Source: Rugalucina vietnamica (Eukaryota; Mollusca; Bivalvia; Lucinida; Lucinidae). Taken from it: DNA of 64,000 nucleotides. Both the position numbers and the translations under genes were made by a program. The DNA is taken from NCBI GenBank assembly GCA_964017185.1, contig OZ024880.1, positions 38,468,329-38,532,328 on the forward strand. The letters run 5' to 3'. The notes under the pieces were generated by a model. That model made no database searches and was not told where the DNA came from. It saw only the letters and a program-made list of their open reading frames with translations. Position 1 is the first letter of the stretch. The number at the start of each line of letters is the position of its first letter. Below are positions 1-10,510 of this stretch, piece by piece.

Positions 1-443
1 GAACCCAGTTCTATAGTCTTATTGATGTCAATTACAGCCTGTCAGAACCCAGTTCTATAATCTTATTGGTGTCAATTACAGCCTGTCAGAGCCCAGTTCT
101 ATAATTATATTGATGTCAATTACAGCCTACCAGAACCCAGTTCTATAGTCTTGTTGATGTCAATTACAGCCTGTCAGAACACAGTTCTATGATCTTATTG
201 ATGTCAGTTACAGCCTGTCAGAACCCAGTTCTATAGTCTTGTTGATGTCAGTTACAGCCTGTCAACGCCCAGTTCTATAATCTTATTGATGTCAATTACA
301 GCCTGTCAGAACCCAGTTCTCTAGTCTTGTTGATGTCAATTACAGCCTGTCAGAACCCAGTTCTATAGTCTTGTTGATTTTAATTACAGCCTGTCAGAAC
401 CCAGTTCTATAGTTGTGTTGATGTCAATTACAGCCTGTCAGAA
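1..443. repeat. 44-bp satellite array, first block
   Basis: Head-to-tail copies of a 44-bp unit containing CAGAACCCAGTTCTATAG and GATGTCAATTACAG fill the left edge, so the array continues outside the window. Units differ by scattered point changes (GTCTTATTG/GTCTTGTTG, CCTGTC/CCTACC). No unit contains a distinct spacer and no sustained ORF crosses them. The block ends where a TIR-bounded insertion begins at 445. Confidence 0.95.
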
Positions 444-621
444 AGTACAAGTAGGCAATGATCAAGAAAAGGCGCAATCGGAAAGGAATTCCCACTCCAA
501 AAACCGAGGTGTGAAAAACTAAATTGACAATCAGGTACTTATACTCAGAAAACATATCGTAAGCCGAGTGAGCAGCTAGTTCCCAAAAGGCAGCCACTCA
601 GTTACCCGAACTTCAATAATA

Positions 622-810
622 CACCTCAACCTCTTTATAACACTATTATTGGGGTCCAAGACAATTTCCGTGTTAGTTATCCAATCCGTGTTATAATGAG
701 AGTAAAATATATAGATATATAGCAAAATGTGACCATTTGGGATCCATAAATGGCCCATGTTATATCCAAAACCGTGCTGTAACGAACCGTGTTATAAAGA
801 GGTCCGGGTG
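622..810. mobile_element. 189-bp MITE with TA target duplication (copy 1)
   Basis: The terminal inverted repeats read CACCTCAACCTCTTTATAAC at the left and the complement of CACCCGGACCTCTTTATAAC at the right, flanked by TA on both sides (620-621 and 811-812). A second copy of identical length lies at 24843-25031. A TA target duplication is typical of Tc1/mariner-type transposition; the family assignment is inference. Confidence 0.85.
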
Positions 811-842
811 TAATATGAAAATTTACATAAGGTTCAAACAGT

Positions 843-957
843 AGAAAAACCCAGTTCTATAGTCTTGCTGATGTCAATTACAGCCTGCCAGAACCAAGTT
901 CTAAAGTCTTTTATTGATGTCAATTATAGCCTGCCAGAACCCAATTCATTAGTCTTA
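843..957. repeat. Satellite units trapped between inverted arms
   Basis: Two to three diverged copies of the 44-bp unit lie between the TA-flanked MITE and the right arm at 962. Confidence 0.8.
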
Positions 958-1031
958 TTTTTCCCACATCGGTTTTTTGCGAGGGAATCTCTTTCTGATT
1001 ACACTTTTTCCTGACCGTTGCCTACTTGTAC

Positions 1032-4000
1032 CTACTTAGTGATGTCAATTACAGCATGTCAGAACCAAGTTCTATAGTCTTGTTGATGTAAATTACAGTC
1101 TGTCAGAACCCAGTTCTATAGTCTTGTTGATGTCAATTACAGCCTGTCAGAAACCAGTTTTATAATCTTGTAAATGTCAATTACAACCTGATCAGAACCA
1201 AGTTCTATAGTTTTTTTTTATTCAAATACAGCCTGTCAGAACCCAATTCTATAGTCTTATTGATGTCAAATACAGCCTGCCAGACCCCAGTTCTATAGTC
1301 TTGTTGATGTCAAATACAGCTTGTCAGAATCCAGTTTTATAATCTTGTAGGTGTCAATTACAGCTTGTCAGAATCCAGTTTTATAATCTTGTAGGTGTCA
1401 ATTACAGCTGTTCAGGACCCAGTTCTATAGTTCTATGTTTTATTCAAATACAGCCTGTCAGAACCCAGTTCTGTAGTCTTGTTGGTGTCAATTATAGCCT
1501 GCCAGACCCCATTTCTATAGTCTTGTTGATGTCAAATACAGCCTGTCAGAACCCAGTTGTATAGTCTTAATGGTATCAATGACAGCCAGACAGAAAGTTC
1601 TACAGCCTTGTTGATGTCAATTACAGCCTGTCAGAACCCAGTTCTACAGTCTTGTTGATGTCAATTACAGCCTGTCAGAACCCAGTTCTATAGTCTTATC
1701 GATGTTAATTACAGCCTGTCAGGACCCAGTTCTATATTCTTGTTGATGTCAATTACAGCCTGTCAGAACCCAGTTCTATAGTCTGATTATGTCAATTACA
1801 GCCTGTCAGAACCCAGTTCTATAGTCTTGTTGATGTCAATTACATCTTGTCAGAACCCAGTTCTATAGTCTTGTTGATGTCAATTAAAGCCTGTCTGAAC
1901 CCAGTTCTATAGCCTTGTTGATGTCAATTACAGCCTGTCAGAACCCAATTCTATAGTCTTATTGATGTCAAATACAGCCTGCCAGACCCCAGTTCTATAG
2001 TCTTGTTGATGTCAAATACAGCTTGTCAGAATCCAGTTTTATAATCTTGTAGGTGTCAATTACAGCTTGTCAGAATCCAGTTTTATAATCTTGTAGGTGT
2101 CAATTACAGCTGTTCAGGACCCAGTTCTATAGTTTTATGTTTTATTCAAATACAACCTGTCAGACCCAGTTCTATAGTCTTGTTGGTGTCAATTACAGCC
2201 TGCCAGACCCCAGTTCTATAGTCTTGTTGATGTCAAATACAGCTTGTCAGAATCCAGTTTTATAATCTTGTAGGCGTCAATTACAGCTGTTCAGAACCCA
2301 GTTCTATAGTTTTTATGTCAATTTCAGCATGTCAGAACCCAGTTCTATAGTCTTATTGTTGTCAGTTACAATTACAGCCTGTCAGAACCCAGTTGTATAG
2401 TCTTAATGGTATCAATGACAGCCAGACAGAAAGTTCTACAGCCTTGTTGATGTCTTGTCAGACCCAGTTCTATAGTCTTGTTGGTGTCAATTACAGCCTG
2501 CCAGACCCCAGTTCTATAGTCTTGTTGATGTCAAATACAGCTTGTCAGAATCCAGTTTTATAATCTTGTAGGCGTCAATTACAGCTGTTCAGAACCCAGT
2601 TCTATAGTTTTTATGTCAATTTCAGCATGTCAGAACCCAGTTCTATAGTCTTATTGTTGTCAGTTACAATTACAGCCTGTCAGAACCCAGTTGTATAGTC
2701 TTAATGGTATCAATGACAGCCAGACAGAAAGTTCTACAGCCTTGTTGATGTCAATTACAGCCTGTCAGAACCCAGTTCTACAGTCTTGTTGATGTCAGCT
2801 ACAGCCTGTCAGAACCCAGGTCTATAGTCTTATCGATGTTAATTACAGCCTGTCAGGACCCAGTTCTATATTCTTGTTGATGTCAATTACAGCCTGTCAG
2901 AACCCAGTTCCATAGTCTGATTATGTCAATTACAGCCTGTCAGAACCCAGTTCTATAGTCTTGTTGATGTAAATTACATCTTGTCAGAACCCAGTTCTAT
3001 AGTCTTGTTGATGTCAATTAAAGCCTGTCTGAACCCAGTTCTATAGCCTTGTTGATGTCAATTACAGCCTGTCAGAACCCAATTCTATAGTCTTATTGAT
3101 GTCAAATACAGCCTGCCAGACCCCAGTTCTATAGTCTTGTTGATGTCAAATACAGCTTGTCAGAATCCAGTTTTATAATCTTGTAGGTGTCAATTACAGC
3201 TTGTCAGAATCCAGTTTTATAATCTTGTAGGTGTCAATTACAGCTGTTCAGGACCCAGTTCTATAGTTTTATGTTTTATTCAAATACAGCCTGTCAGACC
3301 CAGTTCTATAGTCTTGTTGGTGTCAATTACAGCCTGTCAGACCCCAGTTCTATAGTCTTGTTGATGTCAAATACAGCTTGTCAGAATCCAGTTTTATAAT
3401 CTTGTAGGCGTCAATTACAGCTGTTCAGAACCCAGTTCTATAGTTTTTATGTCAATTTCAGCATGTCAGAACCCAGTTCTATAGTCGTATTGATGTCAGT
3501 TACAATTACAGCCTGTCAGAACCCAGTTGTATAGTCTTAATGGTATCAATGACAGCCAGACAGAAAGTTCTACAGCCTTGTTGATGTCAATTACAGCCTG
3601 TCAGAACCCAGTTCTACAGTCTTGTTGATGTCAACTACAGCCTGTCAGAACCCAGGTCTATAGTCTTATCGATGTCAATTACAGCCTGTCAGGACCCAGT
3701 TCTATATTCTTGTTGATGTCAATTACAGCCTGTCAGAACCCAGTTCTATAGTCTGATTATGTCAATTACAGCTTGATAGAACCCAGTTCTATAGTCTTGT
3801 TGATGTAAATTACATCTTGTCAGAACCCAGTTCTATAGTCTTGTTGATGTCAATTAAAGCCTGTCTGAACCCAGTTCTATGGCCTTGTTGATGTCAATTA
3901 CAGCCTGTCAGAACCCAGTTTTATAATCTTGTAAGTGTCAATTGCAGCCTGTTCAGAACCGTTCTATAGTTTTTTTTTATTCAAATACAGCCTGTCAGAA

Positions 4001-6847
4001 CCCAATTCTATAGTCTTGTTGTTGTCAAATACAGCTTGTCAGAACCCAGTTCTATGATCTTGTAGGTGTCAATTACAGCTGTTCAAAACCCAGTTCTATA
4101 GTTGTTTTTTATGCCAAATACAGCATGTCAGAATCCAGTTCTATAGTCTTATTGATGTCAAATACAGTTTGTTAGAACCCAGTTCTATAGTCTTATTGAT
4201 GTCAATTACAATTACAGCCTGCCAGACCCCAGTTCTATAGTCTTGTCGATGTCAATAACAGCTTGCCAGAACCCAGTCCTATAAGCTTGTATGTGTCAAT
4301 TACACCTGTTCAGAACCCAGTTCAATAGTAATTTTATGTCAAATACAGCATGTCAGAACCCAGTTCTATAGTCTTGTGATGTCAATTACAGCCTGTCAAA
4401 ACCCAGTTCTATAGTATTATCGGTGTCACTTACAGCCAGACAGAAAGTTCTATAGTCTTGTTGATGTCAATTACAGCCTGTCAGAAACCAGTTTTATAAT
4501 CTTGTAAGTGTCAATTACAGCCTGATCAGAAACAAGTTGTATAGTTTTGTTTTTTTTTTTTTCATTCAAATACAGCCTGTCAGAACCCAATTCTATAGTC
4601 TTATTGATGTCAGATACAGCTTGTCAGAACCCAGTTCTATAGTCTTGTTGGTGTCAATTACAGCCTGCCAGACCCCAGTTCTATAGTCTTGTTGATGTCA
4701 AATACAGCTTGTCAGAATCCAGTTTTATAATCTTGTAGGTGTCAATTACAGCTGTTCAGGACCCAGTTCTATAGTTTTATGTCAAATTCAGCATGTCAGA
4801 ACCCAGATCTATAGTTTTATTGATGTCAAATACAGCTTGTCAGAACCCAGTTCTGTAGTCTTATTGGTGTCAATTACAATTACAGCCTGTCAGAACCCAG
4901 TTGTATAGTCTTATTAGTATCAATGACAGCCAGACAGAAAGTTCTACAGTCTTATTGATGCCAATTACAGCCTGTCAGGACCCAGTTCTATATTCTTGTT
5001 GATGTCAATTACAGCCTGTCAGAACCCAGTTCTATAGTCTGATTGATGTCAATTACAGCTTGTCAGAACCCAGTTCTATAGTCTTGTTGTTGTCAAATAC
5101 AGCTTTTCAGAACCCAGTTCTATAAACTTGTAGGTGTCAATTACAGCTGTTCAAAACCCAGTTCTATAGTTTTTTTTATGTCAAAAACAGCATGTCAGAA
5201 TCCAGTTCTATAGTCTTATTGATGTCAAATACAGTTTGTTAGAACCCAGTTCTTTAGTCTTATTGATGTCAATTACAATTACAGCCTGCCAGACCCCAGT
5301 TCTATAGTCTTGCTGATGTCAATTACAGCTTGCCAGAACCCAGTTCTATAAGTTTGTAGATGTCAATTACACCTGTTCAGAACCCAGTTCTATAGTTTTT
5401 TTTATGTCAAATACAGCCTGTCAGAACCCAGTCCTATAGTCTTGTTGATTTCAATAACAGCCTGTCAGAACCCAGTTCTATAGTCTTATTGGTGTCACTT
5501 ACAGCCAGACAGAAAGTTCTATAGTCTTGTTGATGTCAATTACAGCCTGTCAGAACCCAGTTATATAGTCTTGTCGATGTCAATTACAGCCTGTCAGAAC
5601 CCAGTTCTATAGTCTTTTTGATGTAAATTACATCCTGTCAGACCCAGTCCTATATTCTTGTTGATGTCAATTACAGCCTGTCAGAACCCATTTCTATAGT
5701 CTTGTATATGTAAAAATTAGCCTGTCAGAACCCAGTTCTATATTCTTGTTGTTATAAATTACAGCCTACAGTTCTATAGTCTTAATGATGTCTATTACAG
5801 CCTATCAGAATCCAGTCCTGTAGTCTTATTGATGTCAATTACAGCCTGTCAGAACCCAGTTCTATAGTCTCGTTGAAGTCAATTACAGCCTGCCAGAACC
5901 CCGTTCTATAGGCTCGTTGATGTCAATTACAGCCTGTCAGAATCTAGTTCTATAGTCTTAATGATGTCAGTTACAGCCTGTCAGAACCCAGTTCTATAGG
6001 CTCGTTGATGTCAATACAGCCTGCCAGAACCCCGTTCTATAGGCTTGTTGATGTCAATTACAGCCTGTCAGAACCCAGTTCTATAGTCTTAATGATGTCA
6101 GTTACAGCCTGTCAGAACCCAGTTCTATAGTCTCGTTGATGTCAATTACAGCCTGCCAGAACCCCGTTCTATAGGCTTGTTGATGTCAATTACAGCCTGT
6201 CAGAACCCAGTTCTATAGTCTGATTGATGTCAATTACAATTACAGCCTGTCAGAACCCAGTTCTATAGTCTTGTATATGTCAAATACAGCCTGTCAGAAT
6301 CCAGTTCTATATACGTGTTGTTATATATTACAGCCTGCCAGAACCCAGTTCTATAGTCTTGTTGATGTCATTTACAGCCTGTCAGTATCCAGTTCTATAG
6401 TCTTATTGATGTCAGTTACAGCCTGTCAGAATCCAGTTCTATAGTTTTTTGATGTTAATTACAGCCTTTCAGAATCCAGTTCTATAGTGTTTTTTTATGT
6501 CAATTACAGCCTGTCAGAACCCAGTTCTATAGTCTTAATGATGTCAATTACAGCCTGTCAGAACCCAGTTCTATAGGCTTGTTGATGTTAATTACAGCAT
6601 GTCAGAAACCATTTCTATAGTCGTGTTGATGTCAATTACAGCCTGTCAGAACCCGGTTCTGTAGTCTTATTGATAATAATTACAGCCTGTCAGAATCCAG
6701 TTCTATAGTCTTGTTAATGTCAATTACTGCCTGTCAGAACCCAGTTCTGTAGTCTTAATTATGTCTATTACAGCCTACAGGACCCAGTTCTATAGTCTTG
6801 CTGATGTCAAATACAGCCTGTCAGAACTCAGTACGTTCTACTGCCTT
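1032..6847. repeat. 44-bp satellite array, main block with higher-order repeats
   Basis: About 130 units of the 44-bp repeat. Variant units (TTTTATAATCTTGTAGGTGTC; GACAGCCAGACAGAAAGTTC) recur in fixed order. The GACAGCCAGACAGAAAG marker appears near 1585, 2430, 2725, 3560, 4430, 4930 and 5505. The stretch from about 1560 to 2400 is repeated at about 2693-3530, a higher-order period near 840 bp (19 units), with a shorter 297-bp duplication between. The array is interrupted at 6848 by a TGACGTCA-rich element. Confidence 0.95.
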
Positions 6848-7582
6848 CCCAGCAGGCACCTGACGTCAACTTGACGTCGGATTTTAGTTGCATTTTGGTC
6901 ACGACGTCATACAACCAATAACCAACGTCATCCTGACGTCCAGTCCTGACGTCCGTGGACCTATCAATATGACATCAAATTGACGCTATTCAGTCTAACA
7001 CCATCCCAGCGGGCACATGACGTCCTAATGACGTCATATCAACGTCGATGTGACGTCATGACATCGCATCGACGTCGATCTGACGTCATTCTGACGTCAT
7101 GTGCCTGCTGGGATATGTCGACAAGATGCCCTTGAACTGACATAATTTCTTACGCATATAATGTAACAAAATCAAATTCATATAATAATTTCAACATTTC
7201 CTCTTAAAAGTCATATCTGGGTCTCGTATGGGAAATCCCATATTTCGCCCATCATGCTTAATTAATTTAGAAAAATAATTATTTATCAATCAAACTCGAG
7301 TCTTTCACTAAATTATTAAACTTTCAATTAAGATGAAAATAAAATTTGTATATTTTAATATTTATTTCACTATTTTAAATTATTGATTTTTCAGAATAAT
7401 CTTATTTCTTACACTAATGTCTTATTGGTTTTAGCACCATATAGCAATAAAATTTCGCTTTAATCAGATGTACCAACATCAAGATGATTTAAATCTTTAA
7501 CATTTTGTATGTCCCGAATAACTCTATTAGGTTTCCTTAATCAGGCCCTGACCAAGCCCAGAGCAAACCACTCCAGGCAGGG

Positions 7583-7629
<47 letters not shown>

Positions 7630-7929
7630 ATTAAACGAATGAAAGAGAATTACAATAGTGCATCAATGCACTTCTGAATCCATTTCAGGATTTCAGAATG
7701 TTCATTAAAATGCGAATAAATATTCACGATAAACTATTGATATGACATGAATCCAACGTCGGTTTTAGGACGTCAGATTGACGTCAGCTTTCAGACAAAC
7801 CAACGTTGATTTTAGCACGTCAGATTGACGTCTGCTTTTGACGTCAAACAAACTTTCAAAATCAACCTGACTCCAATGTTATTATGACGTTGAAATATGA
7901 CGTCCCACGGACGTCAAATGTCTGCTGGG
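6848..7929. mobile_element. Long MITE-B element, about 1.08 kb, TGACGTC-rich ends
   Basis: Bounded by CCCAGCAGGCACCTGACGTC at the left and GGACGTCAAATGTCTGCTGGG at the right, with many ACGTC/GACGT repeats in both subterminal zones (6860-6990 and 7745-7925). The centre is AT-rich and noncoding with a poly-A run at 7587-7627. A short family member is nested at 7005-7112. The element sits inside the satellite. It is probably the long parent of the roughly 100-bp elements elsewhere in the window. No transposase is seen. Confidence 0.75.
7005..7112. mobile_element. Short MITE-B, 108 bp, with four CRE octamers
   Basis: A near-palindromic element from CCCAGCGGGCACATGACGTC to the mirror end GTGCCTGCTGGG. 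It contains four complete TGACGTCA octamers plus several GACGTC half forms. It is nested in the longer relative. Confidence 0.85.
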
Positions 7930-7944
7930 TTGTTGATGTCAATT

Positions 7945-8017
7945 CCCAGCAGGCACATGACGTCATAATGACGTCAGATCGACGTCGATGTCATTGCGAC
8001 GTCATGTGCCCGCTGGG
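7945..8017. mobile_element. Short MITE-B, 73 bp
   Basis: Same termini (CCCAGCAGGCACATGACGTC and GTGCCCGCTGGG), separated from the long element by only 15 bp of satellite sequence. Internally shortened. Confidence 0.85.
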
Positions 8018-9450
8018 TTACATCCTGACAGAACCTTTTCTGTAGTCTTGTTGATGTCAATAACAGCCTGTCAGAACTCAGTTCTATAGTCTGAATGATG
8101 TCAATTACAGCCTGTCAGAACCCAGTTCTATAGTCTTATTGATGTCAATTACAGCCTGTCAGAACCCACTTCTATATATAGTCTTGTTGGTGTCAATTAC
8201 AGCATGTCAGAATCCAGTTCTATAGTCTAGCCTGTCAGAATTCAGTTCTATAGTCTTGTTGATGTCAATTACAGCCTGTCAGAACCCAGTTCTATAGTCT
8301 TAATGATGTAAAGTACAGCCTGTCAGAACACAGTTCTATAGTCTTGTTGATGTCAATTACAGCCTGTCAGAATCCAGTTCTATAGTCTTGTTGATGTTAA
8401 TTACATCCTGTCAGAACCCAGTTCTATAGTCTTGTTGATGTCAATTACAGGCTGTCAGAACCCAGTTATATAGTCTTGTTGATGTTAATTACAGCCTGTC
8501 AGAACCCAGTTCTATAGTCTTGTTGATGTAAATTATCTAAACATCCTGTCAGAACCCAGATCTATAGTTTTGTTGATGTTAATTACAGCCTGTCAGAACC
8601 CAGTTCTATAGTCTTGTTGATGTTAATTACAGGCTGTCAGAACCCAGTTCTATAGTCTTGTTGATGTTAATTACAGCCTGTCAGAACCCAGTTCTATAGT
8701 CTTGTTGATGTTAATTACAGCCTGTCAGAACCCAGTTCTATAGTCTTGTTGATGTCAATTACAGCCTGTTAGACTCAGTTCTTTAGTTTTGTGTACAGCC
8801 TGTTAGAATCCAGTTCTTTAGTCTTGTTAGTGTAAAATACAGCCTATCAGAGCCCATGCAGTTCTTTGGTCTTGTGTCAAATACAGCCTGTTAAAAATCT
8901 AGTTTTTTAAATTTGTTGATGTCAATTACAGCCTGTCAGAACACAGTTCTATATTCTTGTTATACATCCTGTCAAAACCCAGAACGACCTATTAGAATCC
9001 ATTACTTTAGTCTTCTAGTTAATGTCAAATACGGCCTGACAAAAACCGGTTCTACAGTCTTAATTGTTAATGTTAAATACAATATGACAAAAGCAAGTTC
9101 TATATACTGCCTTATAAATGACAGAATGGCAGAAAAAATAATGTCATTTTGAATACAGCCTGTAGGAAACGAGTTTCAAGTCATCAATGTCAAAACCACC
9201 CCATCAGAACCCAGTTCTATAGTATTGTTGATGTCAATATAACATGTCTAATTTCTCCTATATAATGTCTTGATAACTTCAGATACAGCCTTCAGAAAGC
9301 AGTTCTATCATGTCTATAGATACTGGCAAATACCCTCTATCATAAATAGTCTTGTTGATGGCAGATACGGCCAGTCAAAACTCAACTGTATTGTCTTGGC
9401 AGACCCCCCTGATAATGTTCATTACAACCTGTCTGTGCCTAAAAATAAAA
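8018..9450. repeat. 44-bp satellite array, degenerating right flank
   Basis: Regular units continue to about 8760, then become progressively diverged and length-variable (8770-9450). This is the usual decay at an array edge. Short open frames here are satellite translations, not genes. Confidence 0.85.
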
Positions 9451-9488
9451 TCAATTAATAGTCCCTGTGGTCAGGTGCTTTGTCGGAT

Positions 9489-9516
9489 TTTTTTTTTTTT
9501 TTTTTTTCTTTTTTTT

Positions 9517-9561
<45 letters not shown>

Positions 9562-9660
9562 CTTTTTTTTTCTTTTTCATTTTTTTCTCTTTCTTTTTTT
9601 TTTTTCTTTCTTTTTTTTTCTATATATACATTTTTTCCCATTCTCTTATTTTTTCTTATC
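9489..9660. repeat. Poly-T/pyrimidine tract
   Basis: About 170 bp of nearly pure T with occasional C and short TATA. Frames through it give poly-Phe or poly-Lys and are not coding. It could be a decayed poly-A tail of a minus-strand retro-insertion. Confidence 0.9.
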
Positions 9661-9675
9661 TCAATTTCTGACATA

Positions 9676-9890
9676 TGAGCAACGTCGTGAGAAAACCGGA
9701 TTTTTGCATATGCGGAAACAAAGGCGCATATTTAGCGCTTTTGTTTTCGCTACTCGGATAGTACAATTTCTCTTCTTCTGAGATCCGAAATTTCTAACTT
9801 CTAGCCTGCTTCTGAGACTGTAGAGGCCGGTTTGTGTCACTGAGACCTGGCTGGAAACCCCGATGACCGGTTTTCTCGCGTCACGGCTCA
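9676..9890 (+). mobile_element. MITE-A copy (inverted-repeat element)
   Basis: TGAGC...GAGAAAACCGG at the left pairs with CCGGTTTTCTC...GGCTCA at the right. Internal family landmarks are AAACAAAGGCGC, GATAGTACAATT, CTTCTAGCCTGCTTCTG and GGTTTGTGTC. The central hairpin is shortened. It lies between the pyrimidine tract and the transposase-like ORF. Confidence 0.85.
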
Positions 9891-9894
9891 TACA

Positions 9895-10500
9895 TATGAG
9901 CACATTAACTATCAAAGTGTTTGTTGCAAACATGTATGTAGTACGTTTCTGACTAAAGTGAACACCCATACTTGTAACTGGGCGTGCAAGTTTGTGTCTG
10001 ACCTGGTCATCAATATTATGGCAAATGAAGTAAGGCTTTTGAATATAATATAAAAATGCAGTATCGCACATTTAACACCAATCTAACATAGAAAATCTGG
10101 AATACATAGCTAGCCATAATGTTCCACCAATTTTACATTCTGTCACTATGCATGTTAGTTTGTATCTGACCTGTGCGGCAATAAATGGCATATATATGTA
10201 ATCGTTTTGACGTAAAAATGATGTTTAAATAAACTATAAATCTAACATAAAATTGCGACAGCACAGCTGGTGATTCCACTTCCATTTTTTTTCAACTATA
10301 ATACATTTTGTCACTGCATGTTAGTTTGTGTCTGACCCGGCCAGCAATATATGGCATATACATGTAAACAATCACACATAGAAAATATGAAAATGCATAG
10401 CTCGTGGTCGGCTTTGCCCATTACATTTTTCTTAACACATTGAATATATTCATGTATGTATTTAATTTCGCGCATAGGCCGGCATTGTAGCCACATGACC
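9895..10500. repeat. Diverged tandem units, about 170 bp, beyond the transposase ORF
   Basis: Three related segments (about 9985-10030, 10145-10200, 10312-10372) share GTTAGTTTGTGTCTGACC followed by AATATATGGCATATACATGT. They may be the 3' flank of the minus-strand transposase element. No gene is seen here. Confidence 0.5.
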
Positions 10501-10510
10501 TTTTCAGTAC

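Larger units (their letters stand above)
445..1031. mobile_element. TIR-bounded insertion in the satellite enclosing satellite units
   Basis: The left arm starting GTACAAGTAGGCAATG (445 to about 511) is the imperfect reverse complement of about 962-1031, ending CCTACTTGTAC. Between the arms lie a TA-flanked MITE (622-810) and about 115 bp of the surrounding satellite (843-957). A related single arm occurs at about 12494-12550. It is either a non-autonomous DNA element that captured satellite units or two inverted solo insertions. No transposase is visible. Confidence 0.6.

Noticed and set aside
1..8760. AGAACCCAGTTCT as a steroid receptor response element
   Set aside because: Canonical elements are AGAACA-nnn-TGTTCT, with five bases between AGAAC and GTTCT; here there are three, so the half-site spacing is wrong.
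1..9450. CRISPR-like appearance of the 44-bp array
   Set aside because: Units are contiguous with no unique spacers, there are no cas genes, and the window is clearly animal DNA with spliced genes. It is a satellite.
9352..9781. Overlapping ORFs of poly-Phe and poly-Lys
   Set aside because: They are translations of a homopolymeric pyrimidine tract in every frame.
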